In this document: positions 44,018 through 51,742 of the stretch, in pieces
Layout: each line of letters begins with the position of its first letter
How positions within the stretch are numbered: position 1 is the first letter of the stretch
DNA from: Pedobacter ginsengisoli
Lineage (GTDB): Bacteria; Bacteroidota; Bacteroidia; Sphingobacteriales; Sphingobacteriaceae
Length of the DNA: 64,000 bases
Assembly (NCBI RefSeq): GCF_002736205.1
Contig: NZ_CP024091.1
Coordinates: 1,736,001-1,800,000 of the forward strand
Direction of reading: 5' to 3'
Program-made: the position numbers and the translations under genes
Notes under the pieces: generated by a model
Told to the model about the DNA's origin: nothing
Databases searched by the model: none
The model's input: the letters and a program-made list of their open reading frames with translations, nothing else

Positions 44018-45351
44018 TTATAGATATTTTTACTTTTTCAGGGCGATTGCATCCACTAATTGTACACTTGCCAATCGGTTTTATTTTACTGGCCGCACTG
44101 TTTGATCTCTTATCCTACACTAAAAAATATCGGTATCTGAAACAGTCAGTTCCATTTATACTTTTAATTGGCTTTATTGCGGCAGTGTTGGCTTGCATAT
44201 TTGGATATGTACTTTCACTTAGCGGAGATTATGATACAGAAACGCTTACCCACCACAAAATATCAGGAATCACATTAGCTGCTATCTGCGGTTTACTCTA
44301 TATTTCATCAACACCTTTGCTTAAGAAAACTCTAGGCATGGCCGATAAGCTTTTTTCTTTATTGTTGTTAGGATTGGTTGTGCTAATGAGTTACAGTGGC
44401 CATCAGGGAGCTAGTTTAACTCATGGTAATGATTACCTTACTTTTCGGGCTCTGATGCAGCAGGAACGTAAAAAACCTGCAACTGTAGAACAGGCTATAC
44501 TATTTGAGGATGTAATACAACCAATACTTCAAAAAAAATGTGTGCAATGCCATCGCGATGGAAAACAAAAAGGTGAGCTGTCGGTTGAATCTTTAATCGC
44601 TTTAAAAAAAGGAGGCAAAAGCGGACCGGCAGTTGTTGCAGGTAAACCGGATGCCAGCGAACTTTTTCGCCGTATTATTTTGGATGAAGACCATAAAGAT
44701 TTTATGCCGGCAGATGGAAAACCACCCTTAACAAAAAATGAAGTAAAACTTATTGCCTGGTGGATTAAAGAAGGAAAGGCTGAAGCAGGCAAGACCATTG
44801 CGGGAATGAAAAATACAAATGCATTAAAGCCAATGGTAGCCCTGTTTTTAGGAATGGGCGGTTCTACAGATTCGGAACAAAACGATGGTGAACCGGATCA
44901 GCAAATCAATCCTGATCTACCTCTTACCATAGATACATCAAGCCTTGCTAATCTTAAAAATAAAGGAATAAGGGTTAGGGTGATGCTTAACAAACCTGTA
45001 ATGCTCGATGTTACGTTACCTCCAAAATCAGGGATTAAAATGGCCGACATAAAAGGTCACATATTGAAACTTGCAAAGAACATTGTCTGGTTAAATTTTT
45101 CGGATAATCAACTAACAGATCAGGAAATTAGCTTCTTACCAGAGTTAAAGAATCTGGAGAAACTAAGATTAGATAAAAACCCCATTACAGATCAAGTGAG
45201 TAATTATTTGATTTCATTGAAACACCTGGAGGCAATAAACCTAAATGAAACCAATATAACAGATGGGGCCATTCTTACGCTTAAAAAGAATTCAGGCATT
45301 AAGCGGCTGTACAGTTGGAAAACTAAAACCACCGCCTCAATAAATAATTAA
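44014..45351 (+). CDS. DUF2231 membrane/cytochrome c/leucine-rich repeat protein
   Basis: A 445-residue protein. Residues 1-145 form a DUF2231-like membrane domain of about four helices ([40 protein letters not shown]). Residues about 155-255 form a cytochrome domain with CVQCH and a downstream [19 protein letters not shown]. After a linker, residues about 350-440 carry leucine-rich repeats ([59 protein letters not shown]). The ATGA overlap with the previous gene means tight coupling. It probably passes electrons from, or senses, the products of the two upstream proteins. Confidence 0.85.
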   Translation: MIIDIFTFSGRLHPLIVHLPIGFILLAALFDLLSYTKKYRYLKQSVPFILLIGFIAAVLACIFGYVLSLSGDYDTETLTHHKISGITLAAICGLLYISSTPLLKKTLGMADKLFSLLLLGLVVLMSYSGHQGASLTHGNDYLTFRALMQQERKKPATVEQAILFEDVIQPILQKKCVQCHRDGKQKGELSVESLIALKKGGKSGPAVVAGKPDASELFRRIILDEDHKDFMPADGKPPLTKNEVKLIAWWIKEGKAEAGKTIAGMKNTNALKPMVALFLGMGGSTDSEQNDGEPDQQINPDLPLTIDTSSLANLKNKGIRVRVMLNKPVMLDVTLPPKSGIKMADIKGHILKLAKNIVWLNFSDNQLTDQEISFLPELKNLEKLRLDKNPITDQVSNYLISLKHLEAINLNETNITDGAILTLKKNSGIKRLYSWKTKTTASINN

Positions 45352-45424
45352 TAGGAGAGATTAACAAACATCATTTTTCAGTGAGGATAGAAATTGAAAA
45401 AGACTATCTTCAAAAAAAAATTTA

Positions 45425-46306
45425 ATGAACACGATTGATTGCAAGTCAACATTTACATTACTGCTCACAGATTACGTAAAAGTAAATAAGAACTGGAATT
45501 ATAAGAATGTTACCAGTGTGTTCAGTAGAATTATATATATAGATGAGGGAGAAGGTAAGCTCATTTGCAACCATCAGGAATATGTTCTTGAAGCCGGATT
45601 TATTTACTTTATACCTAGTTTTACAACTTGTAGTTATGTGTGCGAGCATTATTTAAGTCATTATTACATCTGTTTTTTAGAAGAATTTCAATTAGGTTCT
45701 TTATTTGCTTCAAACCGAAAAGTATTTAAAATTCATGCTGCCGAAACAGATATGGCTTCAATGATGAAAATTTTCAAATTAAATCCTGGCAGAGGCCTAA
45801 ACAACTCCAATAACCCAAAAACATATGAAATTGACAAAGTCTTAACTACATATTACAATTTGAATAATACAATTCCTTTGTTTGCTTACATGGAAACCTG
45901 CGGGCTTCTATTGCAATTGGTATCTCGCTTTCTTCAATCTCCATTATTTTTAAAAACAGAGATAAATCATATAGATTCTAAAATTGCCAATGCAATTTTT
46001 TTTATGCAAAATCACCTTGGTAGTTCTATCTCTGTATCAGACCTGGCCAAAACTGCAAACTACCATCCAGATCATTTTTCAAGATTGTTTTTAAAAAATA
46101 CTGGGGTAAGGCCTCTGGATTATCTAAAGTCTAAAAGAATAGAAAGGTCTCAGTTTCTTCTTGCAACCACAGATATGTCTTTTTATGAAATTGCGGCCGA
46201 GTTAGGTTTTGAAAGTCAAACCTATTTTTCAAGAGTTTTCAAAAAATTAACAGGTTTTACTCCAGGACAATATAAGAAAACCATTGCCGGCAGATTAATG
46301 ATCTAA
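45425..46306 (+). CDS. AraC family transcriptional regulator
   Basis: A 293-residue regulator: an N-terminal cupin-type sensor (about 20-150; EGEGKLICNHQEYVLEAGFI, YFIPSFTTCSYVCEHY) and a C-terminal AraC DNA-binding domain (about 190-290; VSDLAKTANYHPDHFSRLFL, MSFYEIAAELGFESQTYFSR, VFKKLTGFTPGQYKK). It lies between the cytochrome/LRR gene and the sulfatase gene, all in one direction, 23 bp before the sulfatase. It likely controls the cassette in response to a sugar. Confidence 0.88.
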   Translation: MNTIDCKSTFTLLLTDYVKVNKNWNYKNVTSVFSRIIYIDEGEGKLICNHQEYVLEAGFIYFIPSFTTCSYVCEHYLSHYYICFLEEFQLGSLFASNRKVFKIHAAETDMASMMKIFKLNPGRGLNNSNNPKTYEIDKVLTTYYNLNNTIPLFAYMETCGLLLQLVSRFLQSPLFLKTEINHIDSKIANAIFFMQNHLGSSISVSDLAKTANYHPDHFSRLFLKNTGVRPLDYLKSKRIERSQFLLATTDMSFYEIAAELGFESQTYFSRVFKKLTGFTPGQYKKTIAGRLMI

Positions 46307-46329
46307 ATATTATCCAAACTTAAAATAAA

Positions 46330-47838
46330 ATGAAAAAATCATTATTTATTCTACTGTGCCTCCTGGCAAATTTAACTTTTGCTCAAAAAGGAGAGAAACC
46401 AAATGTTATTTATATCTATGCCGATGATTTGGGCTATGGAGATTTGAGTTGCTATGGTGCAACTAAGATAAAAACTCCAAATCTGGATAAATTAGCGGCA
46501 TCAGGTATCCGTTTTACGGATGGGCATTGTACTTCAGCAACTTGTACACCCTCACGTTATGCATTAATGACGGGGGAGTATCCGTGGCGCAAAAAAGGAA
46601 CAGGCATTTTACCCGGAGATGCTGCACTAATTATACCAACCGACAGAACAACATTACCCAATCTTTTTAAAAAGGCCGGCTATCAAACCGGCATCATAGG
46701 AAAGTGGCATCTGGGGCTTGGTGAAGCGGTAGAAAAGGATTGGAACAATGAAATTAAACCCGGACCAAATGAAGTTGGCTTTGGATATTCATTTATTTTT
46801 CCTGCAACTGCTGATCGTGTTCCAACTGTTTTTCTCGAGAACCATAATGTTGTTGCACTTGACCCTAAGGATCCGATAAAAGTAAATTACAAGGAAAAAG
46901 TTGGCGATGATCCAACCGGGAAAGAGCATCCGGAATTGTTAAAACTACTAGCTTCTCCAGGGCAGGGGCATAATAATACCATTGTAAACGGAATTGGTCG
47001 TATTGGCTATATGAGTGGCGGAAAGCTGGCACGCTGGGTAGATGAAGAAGTCTCATCGACCTTTTTAATTAAAGCACAAGATTTTATCCAAAAAAATCAA
47101 AAAGAACCTTTCTTTTTATACTTTGCTTTAACAGAGCCTCATGTACCACGAATGCCTGCAACTATGTTTAGAGGAAAGAGTGGCTTGGGTTTACGGGGAG
47201 ATGCCATTTTACAGCTTGATTGGACAATAGGACAAATTGTTAAGCAATTAAAGGAAACAGGCTTAGATAAGAATACCATGATCATTTTTTCTAGTGACAA
47301 TGGTCCGGTTCTGGATGACGGTTATCAAGATGAGGCAGTAACAAAATTAAATGGGCACACCCCGGCAGGAGCATTAAGAGGGGGCAAGTACAGTATACTT
47401 GAAGCAGGTACAAGGGTTCCTTTTATTGTAAGCTGGCCCGGAAAAATTAAACCACAGCAGGTCTCTGCAACTACGGTAAGTCAGATCGATTTATTGGCAT
47501 CATTTTCTGCACTTCTTCATCAGCCAATACCGGCAGGTGATGCTACAGACAGTGAGAATACGCTTGATGTATTTCTTGGAAAATCAAAAAAAGGCAGATC
47601 AGTTTTAATTGAACATGCCTCTACCTTGTCAATAGTAAAAGATGGCTGGAAATATATTGAACCTAATGCAGGTCCGGCAAATGATAAGTTGGTAGGAATA
47701 GAATTGGGCAACTTAAACCAACCACAGCTGTATAACTTAAAAACCGATGAATCTGAGAAAAATAATCTTGCTTCACAGTATCCGGATAAAGTTAAAATGC
47801 TAAAGGATTTGTTGACTGAAATAAAGGATAAACGATAG
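46330..47838 (+). CDS. Secreted arylsulfatase-type sulfatase
   Basis: A 502-residue sulfatase with a signal peptide (MKKSLFILLCLLANLTFAQ). Metal-binding DDLGYGDLSCYG follows, then the modification motif CTPSR, in which Cys72 becomes formylglycine; the CxPSR form can be matured by an FGE-type or radical SAM enzyme, neither in this window. GKWHLG, EPHVPRMPA and IIFSSDNGPV match S1-family catalytic and Ca-binding segments. The substrate is unknown, but a sulfated polysaccharide fits the neighbouring Planctomycete-type genes and AraC regulator. Confidence 0.92.
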   Translation: MKKSLFILLCLLANLTFAQKGEKPNVIYIYADDLGYGDLSCYGATKIKTPNLDKLAASGIRFTDGHCTSATCTPSRYALMTGEYPWRKKGTGILPGDAALIIPTDRTTLPNLFKKAGYQTGIIGKWHLGLGEAVEKDWNNEIKPGPNEVGFGYSFIFPATADRVPTVFLENHNVVALDPKDPIKVNYKEKVGDDPTGKEHPELLKLLASPGQGHNNTIVNGIGRIGYMSGGKLARWVDEEVSSTFLIKAQDFIQKNQKEPFFLYFALTEPHVPRMPATMFRGKSGLGLRGDAILQLDWTIGQIVKQLKETGLDKNTMIIFSSDNGPVLDDGYQDEAVTKLNGHTPAGALRGGKYSILEAGTRVPFIVSWPGKIKPQQVSATTVSQIDLLASFSALLHQPIPAGDATDSENTLDVFLGKSKKGRSVLIEHASTLSIVKDGWKYIEPNAGPANDKLVGIELGNLNQPQLYNLKTDESEKNNLASQYPDKVKMLKDLLTEIKDKR

Positions 47839-47942
47839 CATTTTTACACAGGCTTGCCCTTAAAAATTTACAGAAATTATGAAATGATATTGTAAACTAA
47901 GTTTTTTTAAGGTATTTTTAATAGGAAGTAAAGCCTGATGTT

Positions 47943-48431
47943 ATGAATTTCGAGGAATCAACCAACGTTATTTATGTGACACCTGATGGCGATCAGGTGT
48001 TCACTTTTATCCGGGAGGTAAATTACGACAAAAGTTTGTACCTCCTGGATTTTAATGACTTACAAGTAACTGAAACTGAGCTGAAGTTAAATACCCATCC
48101 TAATTTTAGTAATCCACATGGTATGAATAAGGATCATATCATAGCTTATCATTACGATAGGCTCATTAACTCGATAGTAAAGTTTATTGCAGAAAATCAT
48201 AGCGAAGAGCACTTGAAAATATATCGTGATTTAGATACTATTTATTTTGAAACAGTATTCCATACACCTAAAACCCTCGAAGAGAAGAAACTGTTCAAAG
48301 AAGTAGTTGATAAATTTAATAAAATCATCGGTGAGGTGAATAGCATGATTAAAAGCCGTTTTAACAAACAGATAGAAGTAATTCTAAAATTCCCTTCAAA
48401 TTCTCATCATTTGCATTCTGTACGCATTTAA
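47943..48431 (+). CDS. Hypothetical protein
   Basis: A 162-residue cytoplasmic protein (MNFEESTNVIYVTPDGDQVF, then FTFIREVNYDKSLYLLDFND). The N-terminal half looks beta-rich and the C-terminal half helical (KLFKEVVDKFNKIIGEVNSM). No signal peptide, membrane segment or family motif is visible. It is isolated, with about 100 bp upstream and a REP-like hairpin downstream. Coding is supported by ordered composition and a plausible start; I cannot assign a function. Confidence 0.6.
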   Translation: MNFEESTNVIYVTPDGDQVFTFIREVNYDKSLYLLDFNDLQVTETELKLNTHPNFSNPHGMNKDHIIAYHYDRLINSIVKFIAENHSEEHLKIYRDLDTIYFETVFHTPKTLEEKKLFKEVVDKFNKIIGEVNSMIKSRFNKQIEVILKFPSNSHHLHSVRI

Positions 48432-48451
48432 ATCTTTCTTTTTTTAAAAAA

Positions 48452-48484
48452 ATGGTCGTCATCCTGAATTTATTTCAGGACCCC
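48452..48484. repeat. REP-like hairpin, possible terminator
   Basis: GTCGTCATCCTGAATTTATT continues into TCAGGACCCC. The core TCCTGAA (48462-48468) / TTCAGGA (48474-48480) is a perfect 7-bp stem. CGTCATCCTGAA...TTCAGGA is a repeat type I associate with intergenic regions of Sphingobacteriales. It follows a poly-T stretch 20 bp after the preceding stop codon and may also terminate transcription. Confidence 0.5.
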
Positions 48485-48529
48485 GGAATAGAAAGTACAT
48501 GTTATATCGTTTCATTTACCATCCAAATA

Positions 48530-48560
48530 TTTGTATTTACTAAAGTAAATGCTAAGTTTG
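48530..48560 (+). promoter_or_regulatory. Bacteroidota promoter with internal operator for the marR-GNAT gene
   Basis: TTTG at 48530-48533 and TAAGTTTG at 48553-48560 are separated by exactly 19 bp, an ideal -33/-7 pair. The predicted start of transcription is about 20-25 bp before the ATG at 48589. The perfect dyad ATTTACT-AA-AGTAAAT (48535-48550) fills the spacer, exactly where a MarR dimer would block polymerase. This suggests autorepression. Confidence 0.7.
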
Positions 48561-48588
48561 CATAACTGATTATGTAATCAATTATATT

Positions 48589-49545
48589 ATGGAGATTTTT
48601 GAGAAAACAGGGAAGTCTGCACTTGGAAGTAGGCTAAGACTTTTCACTACGAAGGTTACCGATGATGCGGCAAAGATTTACGAATCCTATGGACTAGACT
48701 TCGCGCCAAAATGGTTTCCTGTATTTTTTGTCCTTGCAGAAGCGGACGAAAGGACGATCACGGAAATAGCTGTTGAAATAGGGCATTCGCAGCCTTCAGT
48801 TAGTAAGTTGATCAGGGAGATGACTGCTGCAGGGCTGGTAAAGGAGAAACAGAAGTCAGAAGATAAGCGTAGGAACGTCGTGGCATTGACGAGCAAAGGC
48901 AAATCGTTTTCTGAAAAGTTAGGTCCGCAACTTGCAGATGTGGACTCTGCAATCGACGCAGTGATCAATGAAGCTAGGCATAATCTTTGGGAAGCACTGG
49001 CAGAATGGGAATACCTGTTCGAACAGAAATCGTTGTTCAGGCGGGTCATCGAACAGCGTAAAATCCGTGAAAGTAAAGATGTGAAGATAGTTCCCTATTC
49101 TGACCAGTACAAGAACGCCTTTAAAACATTAAACGAGGAATGGATTTCAAATTATTTTGAGATTGAGGATGCAGACAGAAAGGCATTAGATAACCCAGAT
49201 TCTTATATACTTAATAAAGGCGGAAAGATATTTGTTGCCCTATACAATGGGGAGCCTCTAGGTGTTTGTGCACTCATAAAGATGGATGACCCTGATTATC
49301 AGTATGAAATGGCAAAGATGGCTGTGTCGCCTATGGCACAAGGTAAAAACATCGGTTGGTTGCTGGGTAAAGCGATAGCCGATGAAGCCAGGATGTTAGG
49401 TGCCAATAAACTCTATCTGGAGAGCAATACTATCTTAAAGCCTGCTATCAACCTGTACCACAAACTTGGTTTCAAGAAAGTGGTTGGGCGTGATACGCCC
49501 TACGCAAGGTGCAATATTCAAATGGAGTTATCATTAAACGATTAA
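48589..49545 (+). CDS. MarR regulator fused to GNAT acetyltransferase
   Basis: A 318-residue two-domain protein. Residues about 1-150 are a MarR-type winged helix (ITEIAVEIGHSQPSVSKLIR, EMTAAGLVKEKQKSEDKRRN, VVALTSKG). Residues about 165-318 are a GNAT domain with the acetyl-CoA loop MAVSPMAQGKNIGWLLGKAI and the end INLYHKLGFKKV. The fusion couples DNA binding to acetyl-transfer; the acetylated substrate may be the inducer. Its own promoter contains a palindrome suited to a MarR dimer. A cupin gene follows 11 bp after the stop codon. Confidence 0.88.
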   Translation: MEIFEKTGKSALGSRLRLFTTKVTDDAAKIYESYGLDFAPKWFPVFFVLAEADERTITEIAVEIGHSQPSVSKLIREMTAAGLVKEKQKSEDKRRNVVALTSKGKSFSEKLGPQLADVDSAIDAVINEARHNLWEALAEWEYLFEQKSLFRRVIEQRKIRESKDVKIVPYSDQYKNAFKTLNEEWISNYFEIEDADRKALDNPDSYILNKGGKIFVALYNGEPLGVCALIKMDDPDYQYEMAKMAVSPMAQGKNIGWLLGKAIADEARMLGANKLYLESNTILKPAINLYHKLGFKKVVGRDTPYARCNIQMELSLND

Positions 49546-49556
49546 AATTGCAATTA

Positions 49557-49880
49557 ATGAAAAGTGTTGTAAAAAAAGAGAATGGGGTTCCAAGGCAGTT
49601 CCTTGGAGTAGATTTTGTAGTGCTTTCTATCGGGAATAAATCGATGGTCGCAAAAATGCTTTATAAAGTCACGGATAACGTGCCTTTCCATAAGCATCCC
49701 AACGAACAGAGTGGATATGTGATTTCAGGGAGATACATCTTATGCTTTGACGGACAAAGATATGAACTCGCCACGGGAGATAGTTACTCGATACCTGCAA
49801 ATGTTGAACATAGTATCGACATTATAGAACCGGGAGAGGTATTGGACGTGTTTACTCCAATCAGACAGGACTATCTATAA
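49557..49880 (+). CDS. Small cupin-domain protein
   Basis: A 107-residue single cupin. The start at 49557 ([20 protein letters not shown]) is preferred because the longer frame from 49509 overlaps the GNAT gene. Cupin motif 1 is [20 protein letters not shown] (His-x-His replaced by HKH, plus Glu) and motif 2 is [17 protein letters not shown], giving a likely metal site. Such proteins bind or convert small molecules. It is co-transcribed with the MarR-GNAT gene and may handle the same signal molecule. Confidence 0.8.
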   Translation: MKSVVKKENGVPRQFLGVDFVVLSIGNKSMVAKMLYKVTDNVPFHKHPNEQSGYVISGRYILCFDGQRYELATGDSYSIPANVEHSIDIIEPGEVLDVFTPIRQDYL

Positions 49881-49896
49881 ATATTGGTTTTTATGG

Positions 49897-50028
49897 ATGA
49901 GATACAAAAGAATTGGTGCCGGCAAATACTGTGACGGTCAGGTGTTGGTAATTCATGATATGCTCGGGTTGAATAAAGGCTTCAGACCTAAATTTCTCAG
50001 ACAATATGCAGACTTGTACACTACTTAA
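49897..50028 (+). pseudogene. panB: panB fragment (ketopantoate hydroxymethyltransferase)
   Basis: The frame from 49897 to the stop at 50026-50028 reads [20 protein letters not shown] then [23 protein letters not shown]. This matches the C-terminal third of PanB (IGIGAG..CDGQ(V/I)LV.HD.LG...GF.P(K/R)F.R.Y). PanB has about 265-280 residues, so about 85 percent is missing, including the active-site region. It is a dead remnant and implies a deletion or a duplicated piece of a complete panB elsewhere. Confidence 0.75.
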
Positions 50029-50253
50029 AAATTTATCATATGAGAACATCTGAATAATAAAAAATAATTACTCTAACTTGTTTGTTTCATTCAAACCTAT
50101 ATATATTCGTCTAAACAAAATATGTATGTAATGGACTAATATTATATTTTTGCAAAATCTTCAAAATATTTGAGGCATTTGGCACTAAGAATCTTGCTCT
50201 AGAAACCTGAGAATTTCAATTGCGACAAGAGGATAAGTGAAAAGGTGCTCACG

Positions 50254-50331
50254 CTTTAAGCGTGGGCTCCCCTTATCGTTGCACGGTCTCTCAGGACCTC
50301 TAGAGCGGTAAGCGGGGGTTCCACGCTTTTT
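50254..50331. repeat. Long imperfect inverted repeat (hairpin element)
   Basis: CTTTAAGCGTGGGCTCCCCT with TATCG at 50254-50278 pairs, with a few mismatches and a bulge, with CGGTAAGCGGGGGTTCCACG with CTTTTT at 50306-50331. The loop contains a smaller hairpin GGTC-TCTCAG-GACC. It is much more GC-rich than its surroundings. It could be a MITE-like repeat, a small structured RNA or an element end. Confidence 0.5.
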
Positions 50332-50706
50332 GCGTTAAAGAGATTTTAAATCTCAAGTCTTCCTTACCAGATTCCATATAATTTTTATGATCATTACAGA
50401 AGAAGATGCCTAAGTGAAATTTTGCCTGGATAATTATTTTTTTTGCGTTTGTTTTGGGAGGTTCAGATCCTTCGGGCATAGTACCATTTTGGTTCGCTAC
50501 ATATTCGACTCTGGTCGAACGAGGGCCGTACAAGGTCAGAGTGAGCATGGTTCTAAAAGCGACTATATTATAGGCCGAAAAATGTGTATTCCCCAAATCT
50601 GAACTCAAGCCAAATTCAATCTAATTTTTTTAATAATTAATTCTAAAATTAAATATATAAGAAATTTAAATGCGCTTTTGCGTTTCACAGCACTTATTAA
50701 CGGAGT

Positions 50707-50808
50707 ATGCGCAATAAGATATATTATGCAGTTTTTGTGATTTTAATATGGTTTTTGAGTGTTAAGCTAGTTAAAGAGTATATGCAGGCTTCGGTCAAGG
50801 TGTATTAA
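50707..50808 (+). CDS. Possible 33-residue single-pass membrane peptide
   Basis: ATG at 50707 preceded by AACGGAGT opens a 33-codon frame: MRNKIYYAVFVILIWFLSVK then LVKEYMQASVKVY. It has one hydrophobic helix (YYAVFVILIWFLSV) with basic ends. The layout is that of small membrane peptides, but the frame is short enough to be chance, and no neighbour supports it. Confidence 0.3.
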   Translation: MRNKIYYAVFVILIWFLSVKLVKEYMQASVKVY

Positions 50809-51050
50809 TCACAAAATTAACATATAGGCTAGATAGTAGCTAAAGTGGTGTTTCATGTGTATGTAGACCAACGGCACACCTATTAGACACCTATGAAACA
50901 CCTATAAAACAGCTTTTTTTAATAAGTGGTAACCGAGCAGTTGTCAAGCCCTGATACAGAATTGGGTAGATTCTGAATGAACAAATTCAGAGCTGAATTG
51001 TTAAAAATATAAGATAGACGATAGATTGTTGAACCTTAATTATTGAAATT

Positions 51051-51725
51051 ATGCAACATAGTGTAAAAAGTCTGATCGGTTTTACTATGGGTGCTACCGA
51101 TGGAGAAATTGGAAAGGTTGATGAGTTCTATTTTGATGATGAAACCTGGACAATACGTTATCTGGTTGTAAAAACGGGTGGTTGGTTAATGGAACGTAAG
51201 GTACTCATCTCTCCCGGAGCTTTAAGAAATCCAGATTGGAAAAGCAGATCATTTCCTGTTGATCTTACTAAAAAACAAGTTAAACACAGTCCTGATATAG
51301 ACACTGCAAAACCTGTATCCCGACAGCAGGAACTGGCATTATATGATCATTATGAGTGGCCATATGGCGACCCAACAAGTGGGGGATTTTATGGTCAGAT
51401 GGGTGTGGCAGGCATGATTGATTCAAGAGTACCTTTCGAGGCATCCATTGCAGCAACAGACCTTAAAAGGCAGCCCGGAGATCCACACTTACGAAGTGTA
51501 AGCGAAGTGATTGGATATCATATTCATGCCACAAATGGAGAGATAGGGCATGTAGCTGATTTAATGGTTGATGAGCATTTCAAAGTAAGCTTTATGATAG
51601 TAGAAACCGGAAGTTGGTTTTCAGAAAGAAAAATTTTGCTATCGCCACAGAGGATAAAAGAAATTAATTGGGCTAATTCATCCGTCGAGGTTGATGTTTC
51701 AATGGAAACAGTAAAAGACATGTAA
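51051..51725 (+). CDS. Double PRC-barrel domain protein
   Basis: A 224-residue protein with two PRC-barrel domains. The first (about 4-60) reads SLIGFTMGATDGEIGKVDEF and YLVVKTGGWLMERKVLISPG; the second (about 145-215) reads SEVIGYHIHATNGEIGHVAD and FMIVETGSWFSERKILLSP. The two are clear internal duplicates. PRC-barrels bind RNA, tetrapyrroles or photosynthetic/ribosomal partners, but in Bacteroidota they are also found next to LigD/Ku genes, as here (17 bp before ligD). The link may be stress response. Function not established. Confidence 0.85.
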   Translation: MQHSVKSLIGFTMGATDGEIGKVDEFYFDDETWTIRYLVVKTGGWLMERKVLISPGALRNPDWKSRSFPVDLTKKQVKHSPDIDTAKPVSRQQELALYDHYEWPYGDPTSGGFYGQMGVAGMIDSRVPFEASIAATDLKRQPGDPHLRSVSEVIGYHIHATNGEIGHVADLMVDEHFKVSFMIVETGSWFSERKILLSPQRIKEINWANSSVEVDVSMETVKDM

Positions 51726-51742
51726 GTACTAAACCTTCTATT

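Larger units (their letters stand above)
50029..51050. other. 1-kb region without supported genes; structured elements
   Basis: AT-rich stretch with several elements listed separately: a long imperfect inverted repeat (50254-50331) and a possible 33-codon gene (50707-50808). Also present are a palindrome GAGATTTTAAATCTC near 50339-50353, and an inverted pair GGTGTTTCAT (50847-50856) / ATGAAACACC (50893-50902) overlapping three tandem ACACCTAT units at 50876-50908. A 102-codon minus-strand frame (50300-50608) overlaps the inverted repeat and is not accepted as a gene. Confidence 0.4.

Noticed and set aside
46330-47838. Sulfatase considered as part of the distant SusCD locus
   Set aside because: It lies more than 37 kb from SusCD with other units, terminators and opposite-strand genes between; its own AraC regulator is adjacent.
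50456-50530. tRNA-like GGTTCAGATCC segment
   Set aside because: Resembles a T-arm only over a few bases; no acceptor, D or anticodon arms can be drawn. No tRNA or rRNA gene was seen in the window.
50300-50608. 102-codon minus-strand reading frame
   Set aside because: It runs through the GC-rich inverted repeat and its composition is unlike the neighbours; no domain or plausible start context. Most likely a by-product of the structured element.
50876-50908. Three tandem ACACCTAT units considered as a CRISPR-like array
   Set aside because: Units are 8 bp with 3-4 bp gaps and no spacers; no cas genes anywhere in the window.
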